Positions 11,531-24,464 of a DNA stretch of 64,000 nt are shown here, piece after piece. The DNA is from Varanus komodoensis. Its lineage: Eukaryota; Chordata; Lepidosauria; Squamata; Varanidae. The notes under the pieces are model-generated. The model saw only the letters and a program-made list of their open reading frames with translations. It was not told where the DNA came from and did not search any database. Made by a program: the position numbers and the translations under genes. How positions within the stretch are numbered: position 1 is the first letter of the stretch; each line of letters begins with the position of its first letter. The stretch is taken from NCBI RefSeq assembly GCF_004798865.1, contig NW_025336481.1:35131130-35195129 (forward strand), written 5' to 3'.

Positions 11531-12023
11531 ATCATTTGAATCCCTGCTTAAGCATGAACCTGCTAGGACTTGAGCAAGGGCTGCCTGAAAACCTAAAACA
11601 CACTATGCACATTTAGTTCACAATAAAGCATGGCTTTATTTGTGAAAATAAAACAGGCTGTGTGCTGTTCAGAGCTCCATGAAAGAAGGATGGCATATAA
11701 CTGTGAGGAACATGTAAAGAAACAATCAACACTGCTGCCATTATCCCTGTTATGAGCTTAAATTTTATGGGACTTCCTCCCTAGGAAGTGAGGTAAGGAC
11801 TGCAGCTCTCGGTAAAAAGCCTGCCCTGATCCAGCAGGTTCTCACTTGGGCATTTGTGTGTGGGAAAAGAGTTGCCATGGGAGAAAACAGGATGAGATCA
11901 AAGCTAGAACTGGGAGAAGGAGCAGCAGCAGTAAGGACAGCCTGGAAACTCCTTTTGTGAGACAAGGCAAGGAGAGCTTGAATGTGAATGGAATGTTTGT
12001 CCAGTAGGGGAGATTGATGCAGG

Positions 12024-12064
12024 AGTGTGAGTGTGTGTTGTGTGTGTGCACGTGTGTGTGTGTG
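12024..12064 (+). repeat. (TG)n microsatellite, interrupted
   Basis: Alternating TG with 'ag', 'ttg' and 'gcac' interruptions. Confidence 0.9.
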
Positions 12065-13444
12065 ATTATACATGTTCCCTCATTGCAAGGGTCATGTCCT
12101 GAGAGACATAATCACTTTTTTGCATTAAATGAAATGTTTGTGTGTGGAAGGGGGAGTATATTTCAGACTACAGTTGATAGAACATAGAGAAGTGATATCC
12201 TATAGGCATTTGGTAGAATAAAAACCAGGCTTCAGGCTATATTAAAGGTTTTGCAACCACGTCTGTGCTGGAGGCAAAGGTGGGGCAGGGGCCACCCGAA
12301 GCACCATTGCCAGAGGCATTTTGCCTGCAGAGGACACATCTGATATTCTTCTCAGATGCACAAAATGTCAGCTGTTTTTGACTCGTTAAAGAGAAATCTA
12401 TTTAAAATGTAGCAAAGAAGTTTTGCCAAAGACCACACACTCTCCTAACATCACTTGCATGCTAATAAGGCTCTTGCAAATTTGATATTTAGGACATGTT
12501 GACAATATATTTTTTTTTCTTCCTTCAAAATGTACAAGTTCAAATTGAGGAACAGATTATCATCATGAATTGCTTGGTGCCTCAGTGGGAAAAGGCAATG
12601 CTGAGAAAAACAGAAAATTTGAGGTCATATCCCACTTTGGAGAAACATGGATTTGGAGTGCCCCTCTCAGCCAGACAGTACTACTCCAGCTTACCTGGAT
12701 CCAAGAAACAGAAAAGTCATTTATGCACGCAGATGTGGGTCTGGGCTTAAATAAAAGGGCAGTCATTGCAATACAGATGCCCCGGGTGAAGGCATATGTA
12801 GTCCCAGTACTGCCACTTAGCAAAGCTACAGATTACTAGTCACACAGGTATCTGAATAGTAGAAATCTTCTAGAATCCATCTCAGCTCTGGGGATGAATC
12901 ATTATCGAATGGTCAACAAACAAGACAAATTAAAAAAGAAGTGTCCTCTGGAATATCCATCCAAGCACAGAAGAGGAACCAGAGGAGATATATTTCAGCA
13001 GAAAAGGAAGCTGAGGTACCATGAGCCAGTGATATCAGGGAGCAGGGAAATTTGAGGTAGGCACATGGGGTGATTGAAAGAAGGGTCCTCTGGCACAGGC
13101 ATGTGGGTGCAGTTTCTCCCCAAAGGGGGAGGACCTGATATAAGCACCAGGTGAACCTTATCACGGACATAGTCAATGATCAAGGAACCAGGTAGGGAGT
13201 TTGCATGGGGCTATGCCAACTAGACCGTAGTTTGCCTTTTTCCTTTGCCCTTTGCCACTGATTTGCTTCTCTAACATTCTTAGTGTTGTGTGCTCAAAGT
13301 GGATCAACCATTTCCCTTTTCTGTCCTTTTCTCTGAATTCTCAGTAATCCCCTTTGCCCTGTTTCCACCAAAACCCAGACTGTGTGCTTTGGGGATTAAA
13401 GTGGGGAGACTCACAAGGGGGTGCGCAAAGGTTTGGGTCACTTA

Positions 13445-13482
13445 ATGGTGCCTACTCCCAGGAAACTAGGTATAGGATTGCA
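13445..13482. repeat. End of a short dispersed repeat
   Basis: 'cctactcccaggaaactaggtataggattgcag' matches one end of a short dispersed repeat whose other pieces occur at 33.45, 50.53 and 63.2 kb. Confidence 0.5.
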
Positions 13483-13879
13483 GTCGCAGGTGTCTTTCAG
13501 CTAACATCTCAAGTAGCTTTGCAAATGGTTTAAAAGATGTATTTATTTAGTGGGTGGATGCATAGAAATAGATGCACACATATGGCTCTGCATATTTATT
13601 TACCTATTTATTTGGCATTGCATATTTTGGTTGGCATCAAGAATAGGCCAGGCATGTTCCAAGGGCCGGTATGCAGCAGTGGCTCCTCCCCTTGTCATTC
13701 CATCCTCCATACTCAAGGGTCTCTTCCTCTAGGCCAGACAGTGTTGGTGGTGAAAATGAAGAGCAGCAGATGCTTCTGCCCACTGCTCACTAGCCTTCTG
13801 ACTGTCAAGCAAGAAATGGTGGCAGTGATGAAAAAGACAAGGAGAAGCAAATGCAATTGGTTATTATAGCAGGGACAAG

Positions 13880-13880
<1 letters not shown>

Positions 13881-13973
<93 letters not shown>

Positions 13974-13986
13974 ACACACACACACA
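13881..13986 (+). repeat. Compound (CT)n-(CA)n microsatellite
   Basis: About 60 bases of CT, then about 46 bases of CA with one 'cagaca' interruption. The minus-strand 'RERERE' and 'CVCVCV' open frame over it is an artefact of the repeat. Confidence 0.98.
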
Positions 13987-13989
13987 GCC

Positions 13990-14345
13990 TACCTGCTATC
14001 TCACAGTAGTGCCTTTCATGGCAATATGTTTCTTATTTCTTCACTTTTCTTTTCTTTTTCCCACTTAACGTGATTCCCCTTCTACCCTGGAGAGAGGATT
14101 CCTGTTTTGAACCCCTTTAAAAAGTGAAATGCCCCACTGCCCCTGTAGCAAGGCTTTTCCCTCCCACTGCCCCCACTTCTTTTGGTTTGTCTATTCATCC
14201 AGCCACTGAGGTTGTACTGGGCCAAGAGCCATTGCTACTACAATGGGGAATTGTTCTGAAACTGTTGCATCTGTACATAGCTTAAGAATCTCCATAGGTT
14301 TAGAAGATAGTGATGAAGCAACACTTCCACCAGCTGAAAGAGTAA
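13990..14345. other. Unassigned stretch between microsatellite and BovB
   Basis: Pyrimidine-rich in its first half. No gene or family is recognised. Confidence 0.4.
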
Positions 14346-14354
14346 TTCAGGAAT

Positions 14355-14797
14355 GCTGCCATTATGTGCCACCAAGCCGTCTTTGACTTACGGCAATCCT
14401 ATGAATGGAAACCTTCCAAAATGTCCTGTCCATGACAATTCCATCCAGTTCTCCCAAGTTCAAGGCTGCACCTTCTTTTATGGAGTCAATCCATTTTTTA
14501 TGTGGTGTTCCTTTCCGTCTTCTGCCTTTGACCTTCCCTAGCAAAATTGTCTTCTCCTGGGAGTTTTGCCTTCTCGTGATGAGCCCAAAGTATGGCATCC
14601 TCAGTTTTGTAAGCCATCCTGAGATGCTGTCATGAAGGATGGGTAAGAAATGTTTTATTAATTTAAAAAAAAAATTGTCTTCTTTGCTTCTAAGGAAAGC
14701 TCTAGCTTGATTTGATCTAGGACCCACTGGTTGATCTCTCTGCTAGTTCAGGTTATTTACATAGTTCTCCTCCAGCACCATGTTTCAAATACAGGGT
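14355..14797 (-). mobile_element. BovB/RTE-type LINE 3' fragment with a nested insertion
   Basis: The minus strand encodes the BovB reverse-transcriptase C-terminus: KLRMPYFGLITRRQNS, EKTILLGKVKGRRRKG, KKWIDSIKEGA and the end SIHRIAVSQRRLGGT. The 3' end is at about 14355. The block is interrupted at 14609-14674 by an L2-like tail in the opposite orientation. On the far side the BovB text resumes with 'tttgcttctaaggaaagctctagcttgattt', matching the 3.1-4.1 kb copy. The 121-codon frame here runs through the inserted piece and is therefore partly chimeric. Confidence 0.85.
14609..14674 (+). mobile_element. L2-like 3' tail nested in BovB
   Basis: 'gtaagccatcctgagatgctg' ... 'ggatgggtaagaaatgtttta' plus an A-rich end parallels the L2-like tails at 26.7 and 37.3 kb. 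It splits the BovB text cleanly. At most four or five bases could be a target duplication. Confidence 0.6.
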
Positions 14798-17700
14798 ATT
14801 TCATGGTACAAATCCAATATTAAACTGGAATAACTGAAGTGCTACATGATTTGATCTAGGATTTCTCCTTGAAGGATATCCCTGTGATTTTAATAGCTGA
14901 TGTTGGTGACAGGTAAGGTCAGCTTCTCTTCTTCATGGTGAAAGCAGTTAATGTGAATGCCTCATGCACCTGGAGAAAGGGACTGGCCAAAGAAGCTGTC
15001 CCTGAAGCATGACCTCTTTATAGAGGACAGTCCTCTATGTAAACAGCTACCAGAGGTCTGTCCTCTGTTTTGAAGACTTCCTCTACTTGAAGAGTTGTTC
15101 AGTTCAAATCCAGTTTAAAGAAAAAGATCCATCAAAAGGACAAACTGGGCCCTGAAGTTGCCAATCAACAGCACACAGGTTCCACTATATGGTGAGATGT
15201 ACTCTTTTTAAATTAGAATATATATAATGTGCATTTCTATATATGCAATTTTTATGCATCCAGTGTCATATTGTCCTCTTTTTTGGTGATCTCAGTGGCT
15301 TCCTAACTGCCTGAATAATGCTAGAGAGAGGACTGGGTTTTTTTGTTTTTGTTTTTTGTCATCCAGGGCTGATAAATGAAACATTTATATAATCTCTAAT
15401 TGATACATATATAAAAATATCAAGGAATAATCAAGACATCCAATACAATGAAGAGATACAAGCCACTGGCATAGGTCTCAAACCAACATAGCAATACCTT
15501 GATTGAAAGAACCATATGGAATAGAGAAAATTTCCAAAGAGGATCACCATAACCTTGAAAACCAAGGCAATAGCAGAGAGTATTTTCAGGCTTCTGTTTA
15601 CTTCTAGACAGAGAATACAAAAATTCTGCGGGGGAGAAGAAATAGAGCAGGACTGCAGAGCACTAGATGCTAAAAATGTGGCACTATTTTCAGTTTTAGC
15701 TGTCAGCTTTTGGTGAATAATATCTTTGGTAACCCATGGCTTTCTCACAAACCTACTTTTTTTTACTGTGTAATGAAAAATACAGCTTTAAAGTGTTATG
15801 ACAACCATTACTACTGGAGCAAAGACAGGAAGAATATTGGCCAAGCAAGTTCACCTTGAGCCTTTGAGAAAAAATTTCATGTGGAAAACATTTGGAAATG
15901 CTGAAACCCATGGGGAATGGGAGGGTTTCATTGTGGTTTTCGTTTCTCCTTCGAAGTATCAAAAAAGCGGAGGAAGAAATAAAATAGATGTCAAACATGT
16001 TTCCTTATCAGATCTAAATTTACCTCACCACTTTGAGAACATAAAATAAAACGCGTAATATATAACTTCGCCCATAAAGTTGTACTGCTTGGTATATTTA
16101 TGAAACTGAGAAGTTTAAATGCCTAGTCACACCACAGTTACTAATATACCTATTAGTGTAGGAGATGGAAAAGTAAGTTGCTGGTGCCATAAAGTATCTA
16201 ATCATATTTTACTTTTTGCAATGAGGGAAAACAGGAAATAATGTAGAAGACGACTGAAAATAAATCCACATGATAGGAAACAAAATGAACTTTTTTATGT
16301 TTGCTTACATTTTCTGGACTTTAAAAGAGTTTCCTCTCCATACAGCTAGCATTATTCAGAAACAGGACCTGAACACTCTCCCCAGTGGCAAAACCTGATA
16401 ACCGTTTTTGGAAGGTCTGCGGAATAAACCTTCTCCTTTTTCTTCTTCTTCAACATAAAGGTGTATATGAAATTATCTTCTGCTACTTGACATTAAGGTG
16501 GCTTATTTCCTCTCGTGGTGCACTCATAGAAGACCATGTGCTTCACCTAGGAAGGAAAACACTTCTAAAATCATGTTCTAAGAACATTTTAAAAAATGGA
16601 AGAACCCACATTCATGCCAGCAGCAGTAGGAGTCACTGGAATGATCACATGACCTGCAAGATCTAATCTGAATGCCTGCAGACTCCTCCTCTTCCATTCT
16701 ATCTTGGAACTCTGAATATGCAGACAACATGAAGCCTCTTTTCACCCTTCTCCATCCCACCCCACGAGCTTTTTAAAAAACATCCTGCATAATGAAGAGA
16801 TCTGGAAATCCCAAAAATTTATACATCATTTGTGAGCTTTTGGTTTGCAGAATGGAAGTCTTCCAGTAACTTGGAATTTTATATAGACAAATATATTATA
16901 TTTGGAATTTCACTGAATGAAAGAACCTGAAGTAATCAAGAGGATTAAGATCTACACAATTACTTGAATTGTAACATATAATTTCCTGATACTGAAGTTT
17001 GGTTTACATAGTTATTACATCATAATTAAAAATGAAAAGATTTATATACTTAAATGGAGCTCCCAGGTGTGTTTACAATAGCAAGATGAAATACACCAAT
17101 AAAATATAATGGATTGGATCCAGACTTAATTATACTTACAGAATAAATGGCTTAAATATAAATGACTGTAAATATACTTACAACAAATGAGACTTAAATA
17201 GTCACAAACCAATTCAGTAACAATACCAGAACTCTCTGTTAATAGTTGAGCTTAAATGGATCTGATGGCATTCAAAATACTCACAATAGCTTTATGTAAA
17301 CCTTCCATTACTGAATGTTCACCTCCAGCCTCTCGGAGTAAGTTCTCACCTGGAGCTTTCCATGTTGCAGCCATGCTTGTTTCATGAGTCTCTGCTAGGG
17401 ACAGATCAGAACATTGCCACATTTGGACTTGGTGAATGCTCAGTGCTCTCACTCGGAAATGAAGATTGCAGGTGTTTATTGCATCTCTACTTTGAGCAGA
17501 GAGTCAGGAAGACATCCAGGGTAAACAGCATTATAGAGAACTTGAACCCTGGCATATTTCATTAACGCATTAAGCACAGATCATTTCACTGCTAAGGAGC
17601 TTCTTCACTGGTTATTCCCCCTTTTTCTGTGTCACAAAGAAAACCAGACCAAGTGTGAATAAGTTTTGTCAGGTTTCAAAAATAAACATCAGCAAACTGC

Positions 17701-18025
17701 TTTATTTAAGAGGTTATTGGGACATTGTATTGTTACCAACCATTGACCATTGTAATGAGAAAATATGCAAATACTCAGCGCTTTGGTCCATAGGTCAAAC
17801 ATTTACATAATACCTCTATAATATTTACATGGTGTTTGCAGAATATGTAAATACTTATGTGAGCATATTGAATTTAAACCAGGACTGCATTTTTAAAAGA
17901 TTTTATGTATTTATGAAACTTGCCTGTTTTTACCAGTCATCTCTGTCAATGTGCATATACAGGACTGTGGGATATGTTCTAGGTTGCAATGAGACATGAC
18001 TCTGACTGGGTTCAGCAGACATAAT
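14798..18025. other. Long unique stretch, likely non-coding
   Basis: No gene supported. The segment 15750-16075 stands out: repeat-free and with several CpGs in otherwise CpG-poor DNA ('tttcgtttctccttcgaag', 'aaagcggagg', 'aaacgcgtaat', 'cttcgccc'), as often seen in conserved non-coding elements. Open frames on both strands there (83 and 81 codons) lack splice context. Confidence 0.4.
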
Positions 18026-18029
18026 AACT

Positions 18030-18340
18030 CACACCTAATGGTTGAGTAGGGGCTGAGTGTGGATCTTTGCTGTTGTGTGTGTCTTTGTTGAAATGTGGGT
18101 TATCATTTTGACTGAACCCAGCTGCTCTAACAAGCCATGGTTTGTTAACCACAAATAACCCATGAGGAAAGCTAATTCTTTGCTTTGGGTTGTGAACTAT
18201 GGGTTTTTCAGCATGGTTTGGGTTCATCTGGATTCAGACAACACATTGACCCACATTTCAGAAACAAGCCATAGTTCAATGACAAACCACACCCAACAAA
18301 CAGCACTTGAATGCAGCTTATTCTGCTGTCTGAACCCATT
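18030..18340. repeat. Palindrome-rich dispersed repeat (candidate MITE)
   Basis: Repeated 'aacccat', 'catggtttg' and 'gggttgtgaac' motifs in both orientations, including 'aacaagccatggtttgttaacc'. A related block lies at about 20.02-20.22 kb. No target duplication was located, so the ends are approximate. Confidence 0.45.
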
Positions 18341-18500
18341 CTTAGATTGAAATGAGCTTTCATCCTACAGTGTGCAGGAGTTTCATGGCAGATACGAAAG
18401 CCTTCACTAGCAGACGAGTCTTCCTTGACAGTAGAAGGCTTGAGAATTTAGTTCAGCCTAGTCCTTTTACAAAATGTCCTTTTTCTTAAATTAGGGAATG

Positions 18501-18607
18501 GGACTATGTGGTCCTTCAGAATTTGTTGGATTACAGCTCATATTATCCCTCACACTCTGCTATGCTTGGTAGGAATGTTGAGAGTTTCCATCCAACAGTA
18601 TCTGGAC
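18501..18607. mobile_element. Palindromic hAT-like non-autonomous element
   Basis: 'ggtccttcagaatttgttggattacagctc' faces 'gagagtttccatccaacagtatctgga'. Old and diverged. Confidence 0.55.
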
Positions 18608-19132
18608 AAATACATGTTCTCCACGCCTGTCCTGAAGTATAGACTTCAGATGCTTGGTCATTATTTCCTTAAAAAACTACCAATTTCCAACAAGAGAGAG
18701 ATCTCCAAACATCCATGGGTAGCTTCCAGTTGCTGGTGTCAAATTGTTCTGAGATCTGTCTTAACTGTATCTATATGCTGTTAAGTATTGCCTTTTGCTC
18801 TGTGCTTAGCACATACTGCAACGCAAAGACAGTATCTTATGGCATGGATATCATAACATATGGCAAAATCTGGCATGTCTGAAGAGCAGCAAATTGTCAA
18901 TAGCCTAAAGTCTGCTCTGCTTCTCAGTCATCTAAACTCAAGGTCACAGGTGTTTGCGGGGTAAGAAGAATCCTGAAGATGCAAAACATGGGATGCAAAT
19001 GTGTGATAGCATTTTCAGGTTTTTATGCTAAGCAGCATGTAGTTCCACCAGGCATTCAGTGGCTGGACTTTCAGTATGGGTAGGGAGTTGACAATTTACA
19101 ATATCTTTGTAGAGTTCTGGGTGGTTCATTAC
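18608..19132. other. Unassigned stretch
   Basis: No supported gene or repeat. Confidence 0.4.
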
Positions 19133-19707
19133 CAGTGCCAGATTTATGAATGGGCTAAGTGGGCTGCAGCCCAGGGTCTCATAATTGGGGGGTAGGGGGG
19201 AGCTTGGCTTCTGCCAAAAAAATTAAAGTAATTTACCATTAATTTTCTTTCATTTGTAATGAGAAAAATCAGGAGTTCACCTAGGTGAAAGATAATTTTA
19301 TAGACTAAAAAGGATAAAAATGATCTATGGCCAACAATGTCCTAAGATCAGTTGTCTGATCTAAGCATTCTCAGCATAGAAATGATAAACCACAACTTAC
19401 AGATTTTAATGATATAATTCATAAGTTTGCATCCATAAGAAACTGTTCCGACTTTGTATACAGTGTATACAAAGCTAAGATTCCCCGATGAATGTTCTGT
19501 GTGAACATCTTCATCAATTCCATACTTTTGTAAACTTATCAAAGGTTATAAATGTTTTCATCAATGCTAAAATTTCAGCAATGTTCTACTTTCATTAAGT
19601 AGATAAAGAAGAGAATGAGGTCTTGTTTCTCATGATTAAATGCAATTAAGTTTGGGACTCCCAAGGTCTCCTAGCCCAGGGCCTCCAGCTGCTTTAATCT
19701 GGGGCTG
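19133..19707. mobile_element. hAT-like DNA transposon copy, about 575 bp
   Basis: The left end CAGTGCCAGATTTA and the right end 'ttaatctggggctg' are inverted. Inside each end is a second inverted block ('gctgcagcccagggtctc' and 'ctagcccagggcctcc'). The flanks ttcattac and cttgttac agree at 5 of 8 positions. A 64-codon minus-strand frame (19542-19348) may be the relic of a transposase but shows no diagnostic residues. The element appears internally deleted. Confidence 0.6.
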
Positions 19708-20019
19708 CTTGTTACCCATGGCAACAAGCCTGGTTTGCACACTCATGGTGCCAAGAGTAAATATGAAAACCCCCTGACATATGACCAGTACACATAGCAT
19801 AGCTGACATGTCACCATGGCTTGTTAACTGCTTGACAATCACATGAGCTGGGCCTATGTCTTCATATGTACAGTGCAAGGTGATGGACATCGAATTAAAT
19901 TGCTAGGAAAAAATAAGGAATGCTTCTCAGGGATTATTTTTCAGGCAACATGATTATCCATACTCAAGGGTTTAGTATGGATCAAAAGTGTGTTGCCATT
20001 GCACTTCAGGTTGTTATTA
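19708..20019. other. Unassigned stretch with some 'catgg' repeats
   Basis: Contains text that partly resembles the flanking palindrome-rich repeats, but the ends are unclear. Confidence 0.3.
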
Positions 20020-20216
20020 AAACATGGGTTATCATACTAGCACTGTTTTTTTACCACAAACAATTCACAGTTCACAACCATGATTAATTGCGGGTTAACC
20101 CAGTATGGGTTCAGATGAGCACTTTGCAGCAACAACCTACCATTCAACAACAAAACATAGCCAACCCACACTGAAATCTTGAATGTAGGTTTTCATCTGG
20201 TCTAAGCCCACCCAGG
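20020..20216. repeat. Second copy of the palindrome-rich dispersed repeat
   Basis: Shares 'gggttatcat', 'aaccatgattaattgcgggttaaccc' and 'tgggttcagatga' type motifs with the 18.03-18.34 kb block. It is probably a non-autonomous DNA element, class unproven. Confidence 0.4.
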
Positions 20217-22889
20217 GTAACCAACAGCCATCAAACCATCTCCACTAAATTCCTCCATCACAAAATCAACCCATAGAAATTCATCTTGGGGTACTCAAGG
20301 GCTAGTTGAATGATTTACTCTTGCAATCCATACCTGCTTCTCTATCCATATGGTGCTCTTCCTGAAGTAATTCCCAAACTAGATTACCTCATTCACAGTC
20401 TACTCCTCATAGTCTGCCCTAATACCCATTACATTAATTATTATCTTGGAATACAATTCTGCCATGCATGCATTTCCTTTGATCCATATGCACATACATT
20501 TCTAGGCTGTAACTTGGGAACTCTGTGGAATTTCCAAGCACAGTTCTCTGGGATGGAGGAATTGAGAGGAATTCAGGAGAAGCAGTGATGATTTTCTTTG
20601 CTTGCATTCATGGCGGAATGGGAACTGCAACTCAGTTTAATGAATACTGACAATGCAATTAAGTTTCTTATATGCCTTGCATATCCCAGGGAACCTGACA
20701 AGGAAACAAAAGGTAGTCCTTAATCATGTTTCCTATATCTTTGCAGAATAAAGCAAATGTAAATTGGAGAGACAGAAGAACCACAGGATAAGCATTTCAA
20801 TGCAGTCTCCAAAGGCATTTATCTTTTAGTCTTCAAGTACCTATCGCTGCTTCTTCTTGCCTTGTTTTTGAGAACTCAGTGCATAAATTAATGGAAGTTA
20901 TTAGTATTAGGACTAAGTAATCTCCCCAGCATTTTGGAAAATGTGAAGTAGCAAAAGAGGGGCCTTTTCATATCATTCTTGATAAACAAAAGACAAGAAA
21001 TGACTCAAATAAACACTCAGCAATATCAAAGGATCCCCATATATGTTATGGATCCTATACATCAAGCCTGTTCAAGGTTCATATTGTCAAACAGAAAATA
21101 GCCCCTCCAGATAATCATAGTGGCTCACCAGAAGGCAAATTAACTTCTTATTTCCAGACTAGGAATTAAAACACAAAGGAAGTCCTTAAAACACTGGTAA
21201 GGTTATCTTGAAGGTCTGATAGGCTGAACTTCAATCTGGTGGGTCATAAGTTATGCAGGTAGTAAATGATGACTTACCATCACATTGCAGACAGGTACAG
21301 CTATTTCCAACTCCCTTAAAAGTTCTGCTTCTGGTACAAAGCTGAAGCTAAAGTTCACAATCCTTTGGACATTGTGACTGATTTTTTCCCCTTCTGAAAT
21401 GGGCACTTCAAGTGAAGAAAGCATTTTCATAGGAGATAGGAACTCCCATGAGGTGAGGAACCTCCAGTCCTGTCTGCAGTGGTTTATGGGAGGAGCAGAA
21501 TGTTTCACCGACAGCTGCTACTAACCTATGCCAACGGAACCTCTCCATTATCAGCACCTTCCCCATAAGTTCTTATCTGATTTGGAGGCTCTTCTCCAGA
21601 TGTTAGCACCCGCAATGGTGTCATAGGTGGATCCTTCTCTATAATGCCCCACCACCACTTCTCAGGGAAGTCAGTCGGATGTCTTCAGACACCACGTTGA
21701 GATCTTGCCCTTCTAGCAGGCATTTACACTTCAGTCTTGCTCTAGTTACTAACATTGCTGCTGGCTCTTTAATATTTCTGTTGTGTCAATATTTTGGTGT
21801 TTTTATGGTTGCATTTATGGTTTGTTTTGGGTTCCTTATGGTGGTAAACTCACGGCCTCATCTGCCAGTTGGGCAGTATACGAAACAAACACACAAAACA
21901 AGCAAGTGAACAACTACCTTCTCTCCCTCTCCACGTAAGTGGCAGCAATGCACTGTAGAACCAACATGAAACCAGAGGGACCTCGGCTGGCTGAAGAAGT
22001 GCTGTATCCTGCTTAAACAAGGAAGGCAGGTCGCCTTCCAAAATATCTTTTTTGAATAAACGTCTCATCCATCCCTGACAGTAATACAAACAGAGGAAGG
22101 GAGCATACCTTATAAGGCTCACATGCTCCAGTTACCGTACCAAATATTCAGTGTATCTCAAAAAAGCTACTGCATGGTAAATATCCCAGTGCAAAGCTGT
22201 GTTTGTAAAATACTAGAGTCATAATAAAATCACTACAGGCAGATCTTTACCAAGCTATCTTTTTAAGGGCAATTGGAGTAGGGAAAGGGGATGCCAACTT
22301 CTGGGAGGGTTTAAAAAAATCTGTAAAAATGATGTTAACTTTTCTTCCAAGGAAAACCTTTTCTTTTCCACAAGAAACTGGATGAACAAGAAATAGATGT
22401 GGCTGAGCCACTGTGAAACAAACTGCAGCACATTCATTGCGAGTTAATCTAACAGTCTATATAAGGAAGCCTTTTACATTTGAAAAGATTACCTGCTAGC
22501 TGTCATGACGGTTCTAACAAGTCAGGATTGTTCATCATTGAAAGACATATTTGACAGAGGTGTTTTGCTAAGAACTCAAATGGTTGGTGTCAGAACTAAA
22601 ACCTGATTTAAACTTTATATTTTCCTAAAATTGCTTGATTTTTATTTCATGCACACACACCGCTTCTTTCCTTTACCTTCTTACTGGAGAAAATTGCAAG
22701 TGAATCACTGCTCAGCTCTTTGATTCTTTCCTCCCTCCAGTGCTGACTTTTGCTTCTCCTCCCAACCTTTGGACAACAGAGGACAAGCACCAGTCTTGTG
22801 TGAACTAGCACTTAAGGAAGAAATAGCAGAAGACATATAGTCATTTATCCTATGCCAAAGTGTTTATCACCGTTTCAAGGTTTAAACAA
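20217..22889. other. Long stretch without recognised gene
   Basis: Unique AT-rich sequence. 22440-22620 is repeat-free with even composition and could be conserved non-coding DNA. Frames of 60-92 codons lack motifs. Confidence 0.4.
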
Positions 22890-23236
22890 CCAGGGTTAAA
22901 ACATCCAAAATCTTTGTGGCACCTTAAGATTCACCTCTTTGCAGTGGCATCCTTTGCATATTTCCCCAAAAATATGACTTGCTGTGCTCAAGGGCTTAAT
23001 CCTAATTGCTGCTATGTTGTAGATATAAATATCATTGTTATTATTCTATGATTATATGTATTTATATCCTGCATGTATTGTATTTGTTTTAAATATGGCT
23101 TTGAATTTTATATGGTAAGCTTTTACGATGTATTATTTTATGGTGCACTGTATATTGTATTTTTAATCTGCTGTTGTTAAACAGCCCAGAGAGCATCAGC
23201 TATTGGGCGGTATAGAAATTCATTAAATAAATAAAT
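22890..23236 (+). mobile_element. L2-like LINE 3' end
   Basis: The last coding part is still visible (PKSLWHLKIHLFAVASF, compare SLFVFQRQAKTFLF in the 38 kb copy). It is followed by the AT-rich 3' untranslated region and the terminal 'cagcccagagagcatcagctattgggcggtatagaaatt...aataaataaata'. It inserted on the plus strand and is 5'-truncated. Confidence 0.75.
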
Positions 23237-24460
23237 ATCCAGGCTTGGGCTCAATGAAACTTACTACATTAAAACTGTATACAATTAAACTTTTATTCGA
23301 ATAAATAGGTAAATACACAAATAAATGGATGCTGTGCTTCAATTTCCTTCCATTCATTTCTGCAATTAAAGACCTCATTTGTTAATGTACTCACTGGTTA
23401 AAATTTCATCCATTGTATTATTCATTTGGTATTGGTTACAACAAGTTTGATTCAGTTTAATGGTGCTTCTAATTTTGTTTTGCTGCAGTTTCCCGCAGCC
23501 TCAACAGAGCTGATTTTGGTAGCTTTCTTTAAGCAGCCACTTCATTTTTCTCAAAATCTCCTGCATGCTGCTTCATTCTGGGAAAATATAAGATAGTGAA
23601 AACACTTGCTACTTCTGAGATAGGTAAGCTGGTCACATCCCTAAATGACTGATGAGAGGGATAACAAAAATGAACTTATTCCTATTCATTTGTCAGTAAT
23701 TTGGTCCCCATTCAGTACATGTTTTCATTCGTTTCCTAAATCATGATCTCATAACTTGTAGGACTCAAAGGGTTCCATGTAGTATTGTGGGGGGAGGGGG
23801 GTGGATGGGGCTGCACATGCACACACCTTACGCACACACACACAGTCCTCTCCAACCCAGATCATCAGAGGAAAGGAGAAGCCACCCTTTCCCAAAGACC
23901 TTGACCCAGGTTGCTGGGTGGAGGTGAGGATAAAGCTTCTCATGCTGGTGGAAAATAGGTGCAGGAGGATGACTTTCCTCAGACGTCCCATTTACTAGTA
24001 CAACTGGGGAACAAGGCAGGTGGTGTTGGCTCTCATCCCGGGCCCTGTTTCCTAGCAGAACTGAGAGTGCTGGTAAAGCAGGTGTATGAAGGAAGACAAA
24101 ATGGTTATTAAGTCATGTGGACATTTATTAAGCTCAATGTGGACATTTAATATTCCAAGTATCAATCATATCTGTATCTGTTCCTTGCTCTCAGCAGATC
24201 TCTCTTGCCCCCTTTATTGTTGGGATGGCAGTGTAAGCTTCTTAAGTGCAATGATTTAAGAGAAGAAAGTATTCTACCATCTTCAATACATGTAACTTTT
24301 AAGGTTCCAAATAGGTTCCTTTTTGCTTTTTCAGGCTGCGTGTTGTCACCAGTGTACGGTATGCAATGCACCTTAAACTTAATGTCCTGCAGTCTCAGAT
24401 GACAGAAAGCAAATGGTGGCATTCTTTTGTGTGACAAACCTTTAAGTTAAATGCATAGTG
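23237..24460. other. Unassigned stretch
   Basis: Mostly unique; includes a short CA-rich patch near 23820-23850. No supported gene. Confidence 0.4.
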
Positions 24461-24464
24461 CTAC

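Larger units (their letters stand above)
10213..13880. other. Long stretch without recognised gene
   Basis: Contains simple repeats (listed separately) and otherwise unique AT-rich sequence. Open frames of 60-110 codons occur on both strands without motifs or splice context. A short dispersed-repeat end lies at 13445-13482. Confidence 0.4.

Noticed and set aside
13713-13985. 90-codon minus-strand frame rich in Arg-Glu and Cys-Val repeats
   Set aside because: It is the translation of the CT/CA microsatellite.
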